This document shows positions 1 through 8,546 of a DNA stretch of 20,205 nucleotides, piece by piece. This stretch comes from an uncultured Candidatus Altimarinota bacterium. GTDB taxonomy: Bacteria; Patescibacteriota; Gracilibacteria; CAIRYL01. The translations under genes were made by a program, and so were the position numbers. The notes under the pieces were generated by a model, which made no database searches, was not told the DNA's origin, and saw only the letters and a list, made by a program, of their open reading frames with translations. The DNA is taken from positions 1-20,205 of the forward strand of contig CAMZLA010000001.1 in assembly GCA_947311665.1 (NCBI GenBank). The letters are read 5' to 3'. Position 1 is the first letter of the stretch, and each line of letters begins with the position of its first letter.

Positions 1-68
1 GTATATATATATTCTAGGGTGAGTGCAAAAAAGAAATTTTTTTTAAGTAACTATATATTGTTTGTTTT

Positions 69-189
69 GTAGGAGCGTATTGAAATACGACTTTTGCATG
101 GTTATATGGATATATAGAAATATGTTTTTTATATGTTTATATTGTAATATTGAAATATATATTTAGGGCGTATTGCCATAAGCCCCTAC
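69..189. repeat. Degenerate palindrome-bounded (MITE/REP-like) element
   Basis: Seen: the left end at 69-92 begins GTAGGAGCGTATTG and holds an inner inverted repeat, CGTATT at 76-81 against AATACG at 84-89. The right end at 166-189 runs from GGGCGTATTGCC to GCCCCTAC and is itself an imperfect hairpin. The two ends are imperfect inverted copies of each other (GTAGGRGC...GCCCCTAC), about 121 bp apart overall, with an AT-rich non-coding interior. The GTAGGGGC signature is also found in the block at 8312-8707, which suggests the same superfamily of small palindromic elements. It lies just downstream of the ATPase gene, so its right-hand hairpin could also help end that transcript. No transposase is encoded inside. 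Confidence 0.5.
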
Positions 190-229
190 ATTATATTTTT
201 TTATATTTTAATTTCTCTCGCTTCTGCTT

Positions 230-2704
230 CTATCTCTTGCTCCAGCTCCATTTCATAATTTGTTCTTCTACTTTTTTTCGTGGTTTGGCATATCGTTCAC
301 GGGAAAATTTTTTAATTTTTTCTATCTGTTTTTTATCATGATTGTTCTGTGGTGGTGGAAGAGTATTCGAAGAAAAAACAGAGCTTGGCATTCCATCTAT
401 CATCAATCGTAAATATGTTTGATATTTTGGTAAAGACCCAATATCTGCTGGTAAAATCATTTCTTCGCCTCCAAATTGATCAGATAAAACTTTTGCATCA
501 TCGAACCCTACTTGAAAAGTAATAAGAGTTCCAACATTTCCAAAAATAGCTTCTCGTACTTCATCTTCCATTTGTGCTAAATATTGATTGGCAACTGTGA
601 GATTTAGTTTATATTTTCTCGCTTCACTCAAAATAGTTGCAAAACTTTGGGTTGCAAAATTTTGAAATTCATCAACATATAAATAAAAATCTGTTCTGTC
701 TTTTTCTGCAATATCACTTCTGCTCATCACATCAAGTTGAAATTTTGTTATAAGCATTGCTCCCAATAGGTTAGAAATATCTTCTCCAATATTTCCTTTG
801 CTCAAATTAATAATCATAATTTTTTTTGTATCCATAGCAAATCGCAAAGAAAAAGATGATTTTGTTTGCCCTAAAATATTTCGCACAATGCTCGAAGATA
901 AAAATTGTCCTACTTTATTTTGAATAGGGCTTACTGCTTCTGTTCGTTGCCGTGGTTGCCATTTCCCAAATTCATCATTCCAAAAAGATAAAACAATGGG
1001 ATCTTTTACTCGTTTTAAAATTTCTAACCGATATTTATCATCGGCTAACATTCGTAAAATTCCTAAAATGCTTTGTCCTCCAGCTTCTATTAAAGCGAGT
1101 AGTGTATTTCTCAAAATATGTTCAAGTCGAGGTCCCCAACTTTCAGCAAACATTTTTTTAAAAACTCCTAAAACTCCACTGGCTACCAAATGTTTTTTTT
1201 CAGAATCTGGACATTCTAAAATATTGAATGAAATAGGAAATTCTCTATCTGATGGGTCAAAAATAATAACATCGTTTGTTCTATTTTTGGGAACAAAATG
1301 CAGTACGGCATCTGCTAAATCTCCATGTGGATCAATTATCGCAACTCCTTTCCCATTTTGAATATCTGAAAAAATCATGTTTTCTAGCAATGTAGATTTT
1401 CCCATACCTGTTTTCCCTGCCATATAAATATGTCGTCTTCGGTCATCTGGTCGAATTCCAAACTTTTTTTGCTGTCCTCTAAAATTTGTTTTTCCAAGAA
1501 GAGTGATGTTTTTTTCTGGAACCATCGGTGTATTGTGTGGGCTAGCAATTTTTTTCGATGAAACCCAATCGACAAATGGATTTTGCACAGAAATATGTGG
1601 AAGATGAAAAATGGTTGCTAACTCTTCATTGCTTAAAATAGTTCTTTCTTTTTCAATCCATATATTTTTCCATTTATTTTCTATTTTTTCTTTTTTATAT
1701 GAAAAATTTTCACTGGTAAATCCATTGAGATGAGGGAGTGAATATTGTTTAAATGATGAAATTATTTGTTGTGTAATAAATTTTTTTGGTTGTTTTTTGG
1801 GAATAGCATGAAAGACTCTGATGTCAGTTTCAAAAACTAATCGACTCATTTTATCACTCGCACTTGCTTGCAATGTTTCTCTTTCATGCGATTGTTTATG
1901 TTCTGCTTCTATTTGTGTTTCTTCAATATTTCCCATTTCATCTTTTTTTTGTCGAGTAATAATAAATAACCCCCATCGTAAAGGCAGTTTTAAAACCCAA
2001 TTCCAAAACCCCGATGAAAGTAATATTTTTTCAAAGAGATTTTTTAATGTATCTAAATTTCTATTCCCTGTTTTTTTCAATGTATATTCAACTTTTTCTC
2101 TAAATAATTCATCATCATATGGACGAATTGCTATTTGAATTCCTGCCATTTCATTCTTTCCAATAGCATCGGATAATGATTGCAGAGTTCCAGAAAGAGG
2201 ATCATGAAATGTTGTTGCATTTTGGCTCGTTGATTCAAATTGTGAATATCGTTTTATTGGCCATAGGGAACTATTGGCAATATATAAAGAATTCCATTGG
2301 ATATTTTTTTTTGAAAAATCTAAAAAATCTTCCACTTCTTGCATTTCTGCTTCTGGGTAATGGGCATGAATTTGCGAACTGATGAATATTATTTCTGAGG
2401 CATTGGCTCTGATATAAAAATGTATTTTCTCTTTATTTCTAACGATTTCAAGTGAAAAGCAAGGTTGTTCTTTTTGGAAAAATTTTTCTTTCCAGCTTAA
2501 AGGTTTATATAATCCGTGTAAAATAGAGAAAAAATTTTCTGCAGTATTTGGAGTTTTTTCATTGTTTTGTGCAGGAATAATTTTCATTACTACTTTTTTT
2601 TCTTTGTTTTTTTCATATAAAAAATAATATTTTCCAATAAAAGAAGCGAGAGTTATAACTATCGCAGCAGAAAAAATAATGATGAAAAGAATATATATAT
2701 CCAT
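230..2704 (-). CDS. VirD4/TraG-like, HerA-type conjugation ATPase with N-terminal membrane anchor
   Basis: An 824-residue probable DNA-pumping or coupling ATPase of the FtsK/HerA superfamily. Seen: one hydrophobic helix at about residues 3-24, then a long region of about 400 residues without a motif I recognise. The ATPase core follows: Walker A GKTGMGKS at 430-437, the IDPHGDL motif at 457-463 and Walker B-like LYVDEF with D678 and E679. A C-terminal stretch (ANQYLAQM, then GTLITFQVGFDDA) resembles the TraD/TraG TraM-recognition part. Known: membrane-anchored proteins of this build are common in CPR genomes and are annotated as type IV secretion or conjugation ATPases. Inferred: it may work with the pilin-like protein at 4740. 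No relaxase or VirB4/VirB6 gene is nearby. The stop is TAG. An extended -10 promoter lies upstream and no ribosome-binding site is visible. Confidence 0.8.
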   Translation of the reverse strand: MDIYILFIIIFSAAIVITLASFIGKYYFLYEKNKEKKVVMKIIPAQNNEKTPNTAENFFSILHGLYKPLSWKEKFFQKEQPCFSLEIVRNKEKIHFYIRANASEIIFISSQIHAHYPEAEMQEVEDFLDFSKKNIQWNSLYIANSSLWPIKRYSQFESTSQNATTFHDPLSGTLQSLSDAIGKNEMAGIQIAIRPYDDELFREKVEYTLKKTGNRNLDTLKNLFEKILLSSGFWNWVLKLPLRWGLFIITRQKKDEMGNIEETQIEAEHKQSHERETLQASASDKMSRLVFETDIRVFHAIPKKQPKKFITQQIISSFKQYSLPHLNGFTSENFSYKKEKIENKWKNIWIEKERTILSNEELATIFHLPHISVQNPFVDWVSSKKIASPHNTPMVPEKNITLLGKTNFRGQQKKFGIRPDDRRRHIYMAGKTGMGKSTLLENMIFSDIQNGKGVAIIDPHGDLADAVLHFVPKNRTNDVIIFDPSDREFPISFNILECPDSEKKHLVASGVLGVFKKMFAESWGPRLEHILRNTLLALIEAGGQSILGILRMLADDKYRLEILKRVKDPIVLSFWNDEFGKWQPRQRTEAVSPIQNKVGQFLSSSIVRNILGQTKSSFSLRFAMDTKKIMIINLSKGNIGEDISNLLGAMLITKFQLDVMSRSDIAEKDRTDFYLYVDEFQNFATQSFATILSEARKYKLNLTVANQYLAQMEDEVREAIFGNVGTLITFQVGFDDAKVLSDQFGGEEMILPADIGSLPKYQTYLRLMIDGMPSSVFSSNTLPPPQNNHDKKQIEKIKKFSRERYAKPRKKVEEQIMKWSWSKR

Positions 2705-2737
2705 AATGATATTTTTTTATTTTTATAATTCATTTCT

Positions 2738-2766
2738 ATTATACCAAAAAACAATATTAATTTACA
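2738..2766 (-). promoter_or_regulatory. Extended -10 promoter for the conjugation ATPase gene
   Basis: On the minus strand there is TGGTATAAT, a perfect -10 box (plus coordinates 2738-2743) with an upstream TG. A weak -35 (TGTAAA, plus 2761-2766) sits at 17-bp spacing. The predicted start of transcription lies about 25-30 nt before the ATG at 2704. The extended TG may compensate for the weak -35. Read by eye only. Confidence 0.45.
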
Positions 2767-2846
2767 TATATTATTTATAAAAATTAATGAAGCTCTATAA
2801 AAATAATAAAAAAATACTCATCATTATCGAATTATCGAAATGCCTA

Positions 2847-4559
2847 TTATTCAATAATAGTATCTCCTAAATCTTTTCCTTGAGGAACCATTGGAAAAAC
2901 ATTTTCTTCTTTGGCGATATGAAATTCTATAAGAGTTGGTCCTTCAATTTTTTGACATTTTTTAATATATTCTCGTGCTTCTTTTTCATTGGTTGCTTTA
3001 AAAGAAGGAATTCCATATGCTTCTCCCAATTTTACAAAATCTGGATTTTGCATGTCTACAAAACTATATCCACTTTCAAACATTTCTTGCCATTGTCTCA
3101 CCATTCCCAAATAATTATTATTAAAAATAGCAATTTTAATAGGAATACCTTCTTGAATTAAAGTCATCATTTCTTGTAAATTCATTTGAAACCCACCATC
3201 TCCAGAAATACTCCATACTTCTCTGTCCGGACATGCAACACTTGCTCCCATTGCTGAAGGTAAAGAAAACCCCATTGTTCCCAAACCACCAGAAAAAAGT
3301 AAAGAATTTGGTATATTGCTTTTATATCCCTGAGCCGTCCACATTTGGTGCTGTCCAACATCGGGAACAACAATTGCATTTCCCTGTGTTTCTTCTGTTA
3401 AAATATCAATAATATCACATGCACGCATAAGTCCTTTTGCTTTGTCATAATTAATATCATGAACTTTTTCTATGGGAAATTCTTTTTTCCAGCTTTCTAT
3501 TTGAGTATTCCATGCAATGCATTCTGTTTTTTCCAAAAGAGGGTTCAATTTTTCCAATGAATTTTTTAAATCTCCTACAATAGGGACGAGAATATCTTTT
3601 ACATTTTTCCCAATTTCTGCGGGATCAATATCAAAATGGATGAATTTTGCAAGGCGTGTAAACGATGCAAGTTTTCCTGTTATTCTATCATCAAATCGAG
3701 AACCTAAAGAAATAATTAAATCGGCATTATGCACTGCATAATTAGCATATACTTGTCCATGCATTCCAAGCATTCCTAAATTTTGTGGATGGTCATGTGG
3801 AATAGTTGAAAGAGCCAATAATGTTTGAACACAAGGAATTCCAGATTTTTCTAAGAATTCCAAAGTTTCTTTTTCTGCTCCTGAAATTAAACTTCCTTGT
3901 CCAATAATTGCAATTGGTCGTTTTGCTTTTTTTATTTCATCAACTACTTTTTGCAATTGTCTTTCATTTGGAGAAATTGTTGGTTTATATCCTGTTATTT
4001 CAGGTGTTGGGAATCCTGAAAATTGTGTTTTTTCTAAAAAAGCATCTTTTGTAATATCTATATGCACTGGTCCTGGTCGTCCAGAATTTGCAAGATAAAA
4101 TGCTTCAGAAATAGTTTGTGCCATTTCTTTACTCGATGCAACCTGATATGAATGTTTTACTATTGGTAAAAATATTCCCATAGAATCCGTTTCTTGAAAC
4201 GCATCTGTTCCCAAAAATTCAGAAAAAACTTGTCCAGTAAGAACAATCATTGGAATAGAATCTATCATAGCATCGGCAACTCCTGTTACAAGATTTGTTG
4301 CTCCTGGTCCTGATGTTGCCAAACATACCCCTGCTTTTCTTCTCATTCGAGCATATCCATTCGCAGCAAATGCAGCGCCTTGTTCATGTCTCACTAAAAT
4401 ATGATGAATTTCAGGATATTGCAAAAGAGTGTCATAGAGAGGAATAACAGAACCTCCTGGGTATCCAAAAATTGTTTTTTCTCCATGATGTAAAATTCCT
4501 TCTAAAAGAATTTGAGCTCCTGTTTTTTCTATAGGGTTTGCAATGTTTCGTTGTATCAT
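2847..4559 (-). CDS. ilvB: Acetolactate synthase large (catalytic) subunit
   Basis: A 570-residue ThDP enzyme joining two pyruvates (or pyruvate and 2-oxobutyrate) to acetolactate or acetohydroxybutyrate, the first common step to valine, leucine, isoleucine and pantoate. Seen: the N-terminal pyrimidine-binding domain with FGYPGGSVIPLYD at 31-43 and the catalytic glutamate E59 in RHEQGAAFAANGYAR; a central FAD-type domain; and the C-terminal diphosphate-binding motif from GDGGFQMN (453-460) to NNN (480-482). Length is normal for IlvB/IlvI. No regulatory subunit gene (ilvN/ilvH) is adjacent; one neighbour is the ATPase gene and the other a divergent pilin-like gene. The 5' leader is only about 20 nt, leaving no room for a leader peptide or T-box. 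A catabolic acetolactate synthase cannot be excluded, but the motifs and FAD-domain fit the biosynthetic family better. Confidence 0.92.
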   Translation of the reverse strand: MIQRNIANPIEKTGAQILLEGILHHGEKTIFGYPGGSVIPLYDTLLQYPEIHHILVRHEQGAAFAANGYARMRRKAGVCLATSGPGATNLVTGVADAMIDSIPMIVLTGQVFSEFLGTDAFQETDSMGIFLPIVKHSYQVASSKEMAQTISEAFYLANSGRPGPVHIDITKDAFLEKTQFSGFPTPEITGYKPTISPNERQLQKVVDEIKKAKRPIAIIGQGSLISGAEKETLEFLEKSGIPCVQTLLALSTIPHDHPQNLGMLGMHGQVYANYAVHNADLIISLGSRFDDRITGKLASFTRLAKFIHFDIDPAEIGKNVKDILVPIVGDLKNSLEKLNPLLEKTECIAWNTQIESWKKEFPIEKVHDINYDKAKGLMRACDIIDILTEETQGNAIVVPDVGQHQMWTAQGYKSNIPNSLLFSGGLGTMGFSLPSAMGASVACPDREVWSISGDGGFQMNLQEMMTLIQEGIPIKIAIFNNNYLGMVRQWQEMFESGYSFVDMQNPDFVKLGEAYGIPSFKATNEKEAREYIKKCQKIEGPTLIEFHIAKEENVFPMVPQGKDLGDTIIE

Positions 4560-4584
4560 AATTTTTACAATAAAATTTATAAAA

Positions 4585-4614
4585 ATTATATAGTAAAAAT
4601 TGCAAATTTTTCAA
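4585..4614 (-). promoter_or_regulatory. ilvB promoter
   Basis: Minus strand: TTGAAA (plus 4609-4614), 18-bp spacer, perfect TATAAT (plus 4585-4590). Transcription would start near 4578, giving a leader of about 20 nt to the ATG at 4559. Confidence 0.6.
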
Positions 4615-4656
4615 GAGGATAATTCAAATTGAAAACTTAAAGGAAAATTTGAGAAT

Positions 4657-4686
4657 TTGACAAAAACTTATATACAGAAGTAATAT
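4657..4686 (+). promoter_or_regulatory. Promoter for the pilin-like gene and perhaps the RND gene
   Basis: A perfect -35 TTGACA (4657-4662), an 18-bp spacer and TAATAT (4681-4686) give a predicted start near 4693 and a leader of roughly 47 nt before the ATG at 4740. A further TATAAT at 4692-4697 lacks a properly spaced -35. Two AATTTGA direct repeats (4646-4652 and 4654-4660) abut or overlap the -35 box and could be an operator, though AT-rich chance is a fair alternative. Confidence 0.6.
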
Positions 4687-4739
4687 ATTAGTATAATATT
4701 TATATATATTTATATATTTATATATTTTAATTAAAAAAA

Positions 4740-5102
4740 ATGATAGAATCAGATTTTGAAATTACAACACTATTCAATCCTATAGATTTAATAAATTTAT
4801 TCATCGGTTTAGCTCTTGTTCTTGCTGCTTTTATGTCGGTATATTACATGTTTTATGGAGGATTATCTCTTATTTTTTCTGGAGGAAATGATGATAAAAT
4901 TAAAGAAGCAATGGGAACTATTAGATATGCCATTATTGGACTTGTTGTTACTTTGCTTGCTGTTGGTTTTATTTATCTATTAGGAAATCTTACAGATATT
5001 GCTGTTGCCGATTATATAAATTTTGAACGAATGTTTGAACTTTTAAAAGGATTAGCCGATAGAATTTTTAATGGACCAAATACAGCATCTATATTTGAAT
5101 AA
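4740..5102 (+). CDS. Small two-helix pilin-like membrane protein (TrbC/VirB2-type, CPR)
   Basis: A 120-residue membrane protein. Seen: hydrophobic helix 1 at about 17-38, a short loop with the pattern FYGGLSLIFSGGNDDKIKEA (38-57), then hydrophobic helix 2 at about 61-83 beginning TIRYAIIGLVV, and a soluble C-terminal tail of about 35 residues. There is no long cleavable signal peptide. Known: the combination GG-(D/N)-x-(D/E)K-(I/V)K-A followed by (T/S)(I/L)xYAIIG(L/I)VV marks a family of pilin-like conjugal transfer proteins frequent in CPR genomes and mycoplasmas, related in plan to VirB2/TrbC. Inferred: a structural subunit of a type IV secretion-like pilus, possibly partner of the ATPase encoded about 2 kb away on the other strand. 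The exact function is not shown by sequence. Confidence 0.7.
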   Translation: MIESDFEITTLFNPIDLINLFIGLALVLAAFMSVYYMFYGGLSLIFSGGNDDKIKEAMGTIRYAIIGLVVTLLAVGFIYLLGNLTDIAVADYINFERMFELLKGLADRIFNGPNTASIFE

Positions 5103-5166
5103 TTTTAGAATTGCATAATAATAAAAAGAGTTATATAATTTATTCTCTTTCATATAACAGAGCATT

Positions 5167-8100
5167 ATGTTTTCTTGGGTCTCTTATTTTTTAAAAACTC
5201 CTAAAATTCCATTTCTTTTAGGAGTTTTAATTATTTCTATCGGATTACTAGCAACAAATGCAATTCCAAAAGAATCGGCTCCTGCTCTCGATTATGGTAT
5301 TATCACTGTTTCTACCTCATATTCAGGGGCAAATGCTTTAGATATAGATAACCTCATTACAGAAAAAATTGAATCGAAAATTCAATCTCTTACAGGTATA
5401 GATTCATATTCTTCAACTTCTCAATATGGTTTTTCTTCCATAGTAATTTCTTTGGATACAGGAGTAAATATTGCTGAAGCTGTTGCAGATGTTCGATCAA
5501 AAGTAGATGAAGCAAAGTCAGATTTACCTTCAGACCTTATTACTGATCCACTCATTACTTCTGTCAATTCATCAGAAAAACCTTTTACCAATATTGTTTT
5601 ATATGGAAACAAAAATGCTGGTGATATTTCTCATATTGCAAAAAATTTAGAAACTCAATTAGAAAGTGTTTCTGGAGTTCTTTGGGCTACTACTCAATAT
5701 TTTGTTCCTCAAGAAATAAATATTTCTCTTCGTAAAAAAGATTTAGAATCTCAAAATATTTCTTTTTCAGAGGTTCAATCCGTTCTTCTTCATTCTCAAT
5801 CAAATACTCCATTGGGAAATTTTGAAATATCTGGAAAAGATTATTCTTTGCGATTTCAAGCAGAATCAGAGTCATTGGAAGATTTTAAAAATTTAGAAAT
5901 TCGATCACAAGGAAATAGTGAAAATAGTCGTGTTATTCATTTAGAAGATATTGCAAATATTTCTCTTGTTTCAAACGATGAAAGTGCAATTACTCGATTT
6001 TATAAAAATGATGATATTCAAAATATTCCACAAAATGCAGTAGTGATAGAAGTTTCAAAAAAAACTTCATCGGATTTGTTTGAAACACAAAAAAAAGTGG
6101 ATAGTGTTTTAGAAAAATATTTTTCTGATGAAAACATACAAAATGAAAATATTTCAAATCTTCATTATTTTCAATATCGTCAAGAATCGGAAATTATGAA
6201 AGATGATTTTTCTGAATTATTTCAGAGTAGTCTTACTTCTCTTATTGTAGTCTTACTTTTTATTTTTGTTTTCATAGGGTTTCAAGAAGGGTTTCTTGCT
6301 TCTCTCATTATACCTCTTTCTTTTTTGGGAACAATCGCTGTCTTATTTTTTTCTGGAAGAACATTAAATTTCATGACTAATTTCTCAATGATTCTTGCAT
6401 TAGGAATTTTAGTCGATACCGCTATTGTTATTGTTGAAGGAACTCGTCAGGCAATAAATAATGGATTGAAAGGCAAAGAAGCAGCTCTTTATGCAGTAAA
6501 AGAATTTGGTCCTGCTCTTTTTTCTGGAATGCTTACTACTATTTCGGTTTTTCTTCCTCTCTTTTTTCTTCCTGGTATTGTTGGGCAATATCTTTCTTTT
6601 ATTCCTATTACTGTTACCATTGTTCTTTCATTGTCGCTCTTCATTGCTCTTGTTCTCATCTCTACATATTCTAGTATTTTTTTACAACCAGAAGAAGAAA
6701 ATGAAAAAAAATCAGTTGTGAGAAAAAAAATAAATAATGCAATTTCTTGGCTTATTACAAAATATTCAAAAATTTTACGATGGATGATTACAGGATTTTT
6801 TAGAAGATGGATTCTTTTTTTTCTTGCTATTGTTTCATTTATTACTTCATTTTTCCTTCCGATAGCATTCGATTTTTTTCCATCAGCCGATTCAGACACT
6901 ATTGAATTAGAGATTTCTTTTCCAGTGGGAATGGTGCAAGAAAAAACATCAGAAGAACTGATTGATATAGAAAAAAAACTTTTACCACTTCCAGAAATTG
7001 AAAGTATTATAAGTAGAATAAAAGGGAATAAAGCCATAATTACCCTCAATTTATATCCGATGAAAGAGAGAAGTCATAAAGAATTACTAACTTCTCAGCA
7101 ACTAGAAAATTCACTTCTTGATATATATTCATATCTTCCTTCTTATATTGAATTACAGGTAAAACGAGAAAAAAATGGACCTCCTTCACCGTTTCCTGTT
7201 GGATTTCGAGTAGTGCTCGATTCGCCTCAATATATAGATCAGGCAAAACAAGTGGTGAAAGATTTGAAAAAAGAATTGCGATTAATAGAAGGGACTCAAG
7301 GAGTTTCAAGTAATCTGGTTGAAATTCCTGGAGAAATAGAATTTACTCTCGATAAAGAAGCGGCATTGAAACGAAATATTGATCCACTCTCCATTCCTGC
7401 GTTCATTCGTGGTGCATTACAAGGAGTTATTGTAAGTACCTATTCTCATGAAGGAACAGATATTGATGTTGTATTACAGCTTGAAAGTAATGATCTTCAA
7501 ACGGTAGAAAATATTTTAGATCTTGAAATTGCTCCCAATATTCCATTGAAATCAGTAGTACATATTGAATATAAAGATGCGTTGTCTCAAATAACACGAC
7601 ATGAAGGAGATTTAAGTTTTACAGTTTTTTCTTTTTTAACCGAAACAGGAAATACGGAAGTTATTACACAAAAAATATTAGATAAAATTGAAAACAATGA
7701 AATTTTTATTCCTAAAGGAATTCGTATTGATGATGGTTCTGAAAATGCAGAAAATTCTAATCTGATGAAAACACTGCAAGTTGATTTATTTCTTGCAATT
7801 TTTCTTATATTTCTTATTCTCGTTGTTCAATTTAAATCATATTCTCCACCGTTACTCATTTTGCAAACAATAATTTTTGCTCAAACAGGAGTAAATATTG
7901 GTTTGTTTTTAACCGATACTGCTAAAAGCATGCCATATATGTTAGGAACAATTGCATTGGCAGGGATAGTGGTAAACGATGCAATTATTTTATTGGATAA
8001 AATTCAGAAAAATATTACATCTGGAAAATATAAATCACAATATGATGCATTGATAGAAGCGGGGACTTCTCGTTTTATCCCAGTAGTTCTTACCACACTT

Positions 8101-8253
8101 ACAACGAGTGCAGGGATTTTTCCTCTTGTTTTTGTCGATAGTTTTTGGGAAGGACTTGCATATACCATTATTTTTGGGCTTTCTTTTGCAACCATTCTCA
8201 CTCTGTTTTTCATCCCTTTGGGATATATATTATTTCAGAAAAAAGTGAAGTAA
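5167..8253 (+). CDS. RND-superfamily efflux permease (AcrB/HAE1-like)
   Basis: A 1028-residue proton-driven transporter, the family's usual length. Seen: TM1 at about 14-31; a first large loop (about 32-352); a block of helices at about 355-500, including ALGILVDTAIVIVEG with D417; TM7 at about 548-568; a second large loop; and final helices at about 868-1025, including GIVVNDAIILLD (N937, D938). The two-fold repeat and two porter loops are typical. In AcrB the TM4 site has two adjacent aspartates; here only the first is kept and the second is T418, while the TM10 lysine of AcrB is replaced by the VND pattern seen in other RND branches. No membrane-fusion or outer-membrane partner is adjacent. 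In a monoderm CPR cell it may act alone on lipids, drugs or peptides. It lies 64 bp after the pilin-like gene and may be co-transcribed. Confidence 0.88.
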   Translation: MFSWVSYFLKTPKIPFLLGVLIISIGLLATNAIPKESAPALDYGIITVSTSYSGANALDIDNLITEKIESKIQSLTGIDSYSSTSQYGFSSIVISLDTGVNIAEAVADVRSKVDEAKSDLPSDLITDPLITSVNSSEKPFTNIVLYGNKNAGDISHIAKNLETQLESVSGVLWATTQYFVPQEINISLRKKDLESQNISFSEVQSVLLHSQSNTPLGNFEISGKDYSLRFQAESESLEDFKNLEIRSQGNSENSRVIHLEDIANISLVSNDESAITRFYKNDDIQNIPQNAVVIEVSKKTSSDLFETQKKVDSVLEKYFSDENIQNENISNLHYFQYRQESEIMKDDFSELFQSSLTSLIVVLLFIFVFIGFQEGFLASLIIPLSFLGTIAVLFFSGRTLNFMTNFSMILALGILVDTAIVIVEGTRQAINNGLKGKEAALYAVKEFGPALFSGMLTTISVFLPLFFLPGIVGQYLSFIPITVTIVLSLSLFIALVLISTYSSIFLQPEEENEKKSVVRKKINNAISWLITKYSKILRWMITGFFRRWILFFLAIVSFITSFFLPIAFDFFPSADSDTIELEISFPVGMVQEKTSEELIDIEKKLLPLPEIESIISRIKGNKAIITLNLYPMKERSHKELLTSQQLENSLLDIYSYLPSYIELQVKREKNGPPSPFPVGFRVVLDSPQYIDQAKQVVKDLKKELRLIEGTQGVSSNLVEIPGEIEFTLDKEAALKRNIDPLSIPAFIRGALQGVIVSTYSHEGTDIDVVLQLESNDLQTVENILDLEIAPNIPLKSVVHIEYKDALSQITRHEGDLSFTVFSFLTETGNTEVITQKILDKIENNEIFIPKGIRIDDGSENAENSNLMKTLQVDLFLAIFLIFLILVVQFKSYSPPLLILQTIIFAQTGVNIGLFLTDTAKSMPYMLGTIALAGIVVNDAIILLDKIQKNITSGKYKSQYDALIEAGTSRFIPVVLTTLTTSAGIFPLVFVDSFWEGLAYTIIFGLSFATILTLFFIPLGYILFQKKVK

Positions 8254-8262
8254 TTACTTTTT
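8240..8262 (+). terminator. Weak terminator-like hairpin at the end of the RND gene
   Basis: AAAAAGT (8240-8246) pairs with ACTTTTT (8256-8262) around a 9-nt loop that contains the TAA stop. The stem is short and AT-rich, so it may contribute little. The GC-rich palindromes starting at 8312 could do more. Confidence 0.3.
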
Positions 8263-8311
8263 ATAGAAAAAAATCAGTATATATTGATAGATATGGATAA
8301 ATAATAAAACA

Positions 8312-8546
8312 GGGCGACCACAAGGGTACGCCCCTACGGGGAAAATAATTTTGGTTTTTTATTGTAAAAAATAGAAAATAAAGTAAAATAAAATATAAAG
8401 AAAAACAAAAAATAAAATAAAATTAAAAATATATCATAGAAAAATGTAGGGGCGACCCTTGTGGTCGCCCAATCGGAAAAATTATTGAAGAATTTAAATC
8501 AAGAATAACCAATATATATATAAAAACAGTATATGAAAATAAAACA
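8312..8546. repeat. Palindrome-bearing tandem unit, copy 1
   Basis: First of two direct copies of a unit of about 235 bp. It contains palindrome A1 (8312-8337, begins GGGCGACCACAAGGG), an A-rich spacer with GGGGAAAATAATTTT and ATTGTAAAAAATAGA patches, palindrome B1 (8446-8470, begins GTAGGGGCGACC), and about 70 nt of transposase-like relic. A1 and B1 are reverse complements of each other except for one extra A in A1, so 8312-8470 is a 159-bp element with terminal inverted repeats of about 25 bp. Each end is itself a hairpin with an 8-bp stem (GGGCGACC/GGTCGCCC), bulged in A1. It lies between the convergent RND and dnaE genes. The stretch 8254-8781 holds no real gene. Confidence 0.8.
8446..8546 (+). 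pseudogene. RAYT (REP-associated, IS200-like) transposase relic 1
   Basis: One frame through palindrome B1 and beyond reads CGRPIGKIIEEFKSR followed by ITNIYIKTVYEN. This resembles the segment of RAYT/Y1-type transposases in which a variable linker leads into an II-x-x-FKS-x-x-T-x-x-YI-x-x-V motif. No HUH motif, catalytic tyrosine region or start codon is present, so this can only be a fragment. After VYEN the frame runs straight into palindrome A2, reading GRPQG. Recognition rests on memory of the family consensus. Confidence 0.5.

Noticed and set aside
1-68. Possible end of a further gene at the left edge
   Set aside because: Low-complexity AT sequence with no supported frame on either strand.
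4560-4739. T-box, riboswitch or leader peptide for ilvB
   Set aside because: The predicted transcript start leaves about 20 nt of leader, and no conserved box or codon run is visible.
5125-5150. Hairpin AAAGAG/CTCTTT between the pilin-like and RND genes
   Set aside because: Only a 6-bp stem with a 14-nt loop in AT-rich DNA; too weak to call a terminator.
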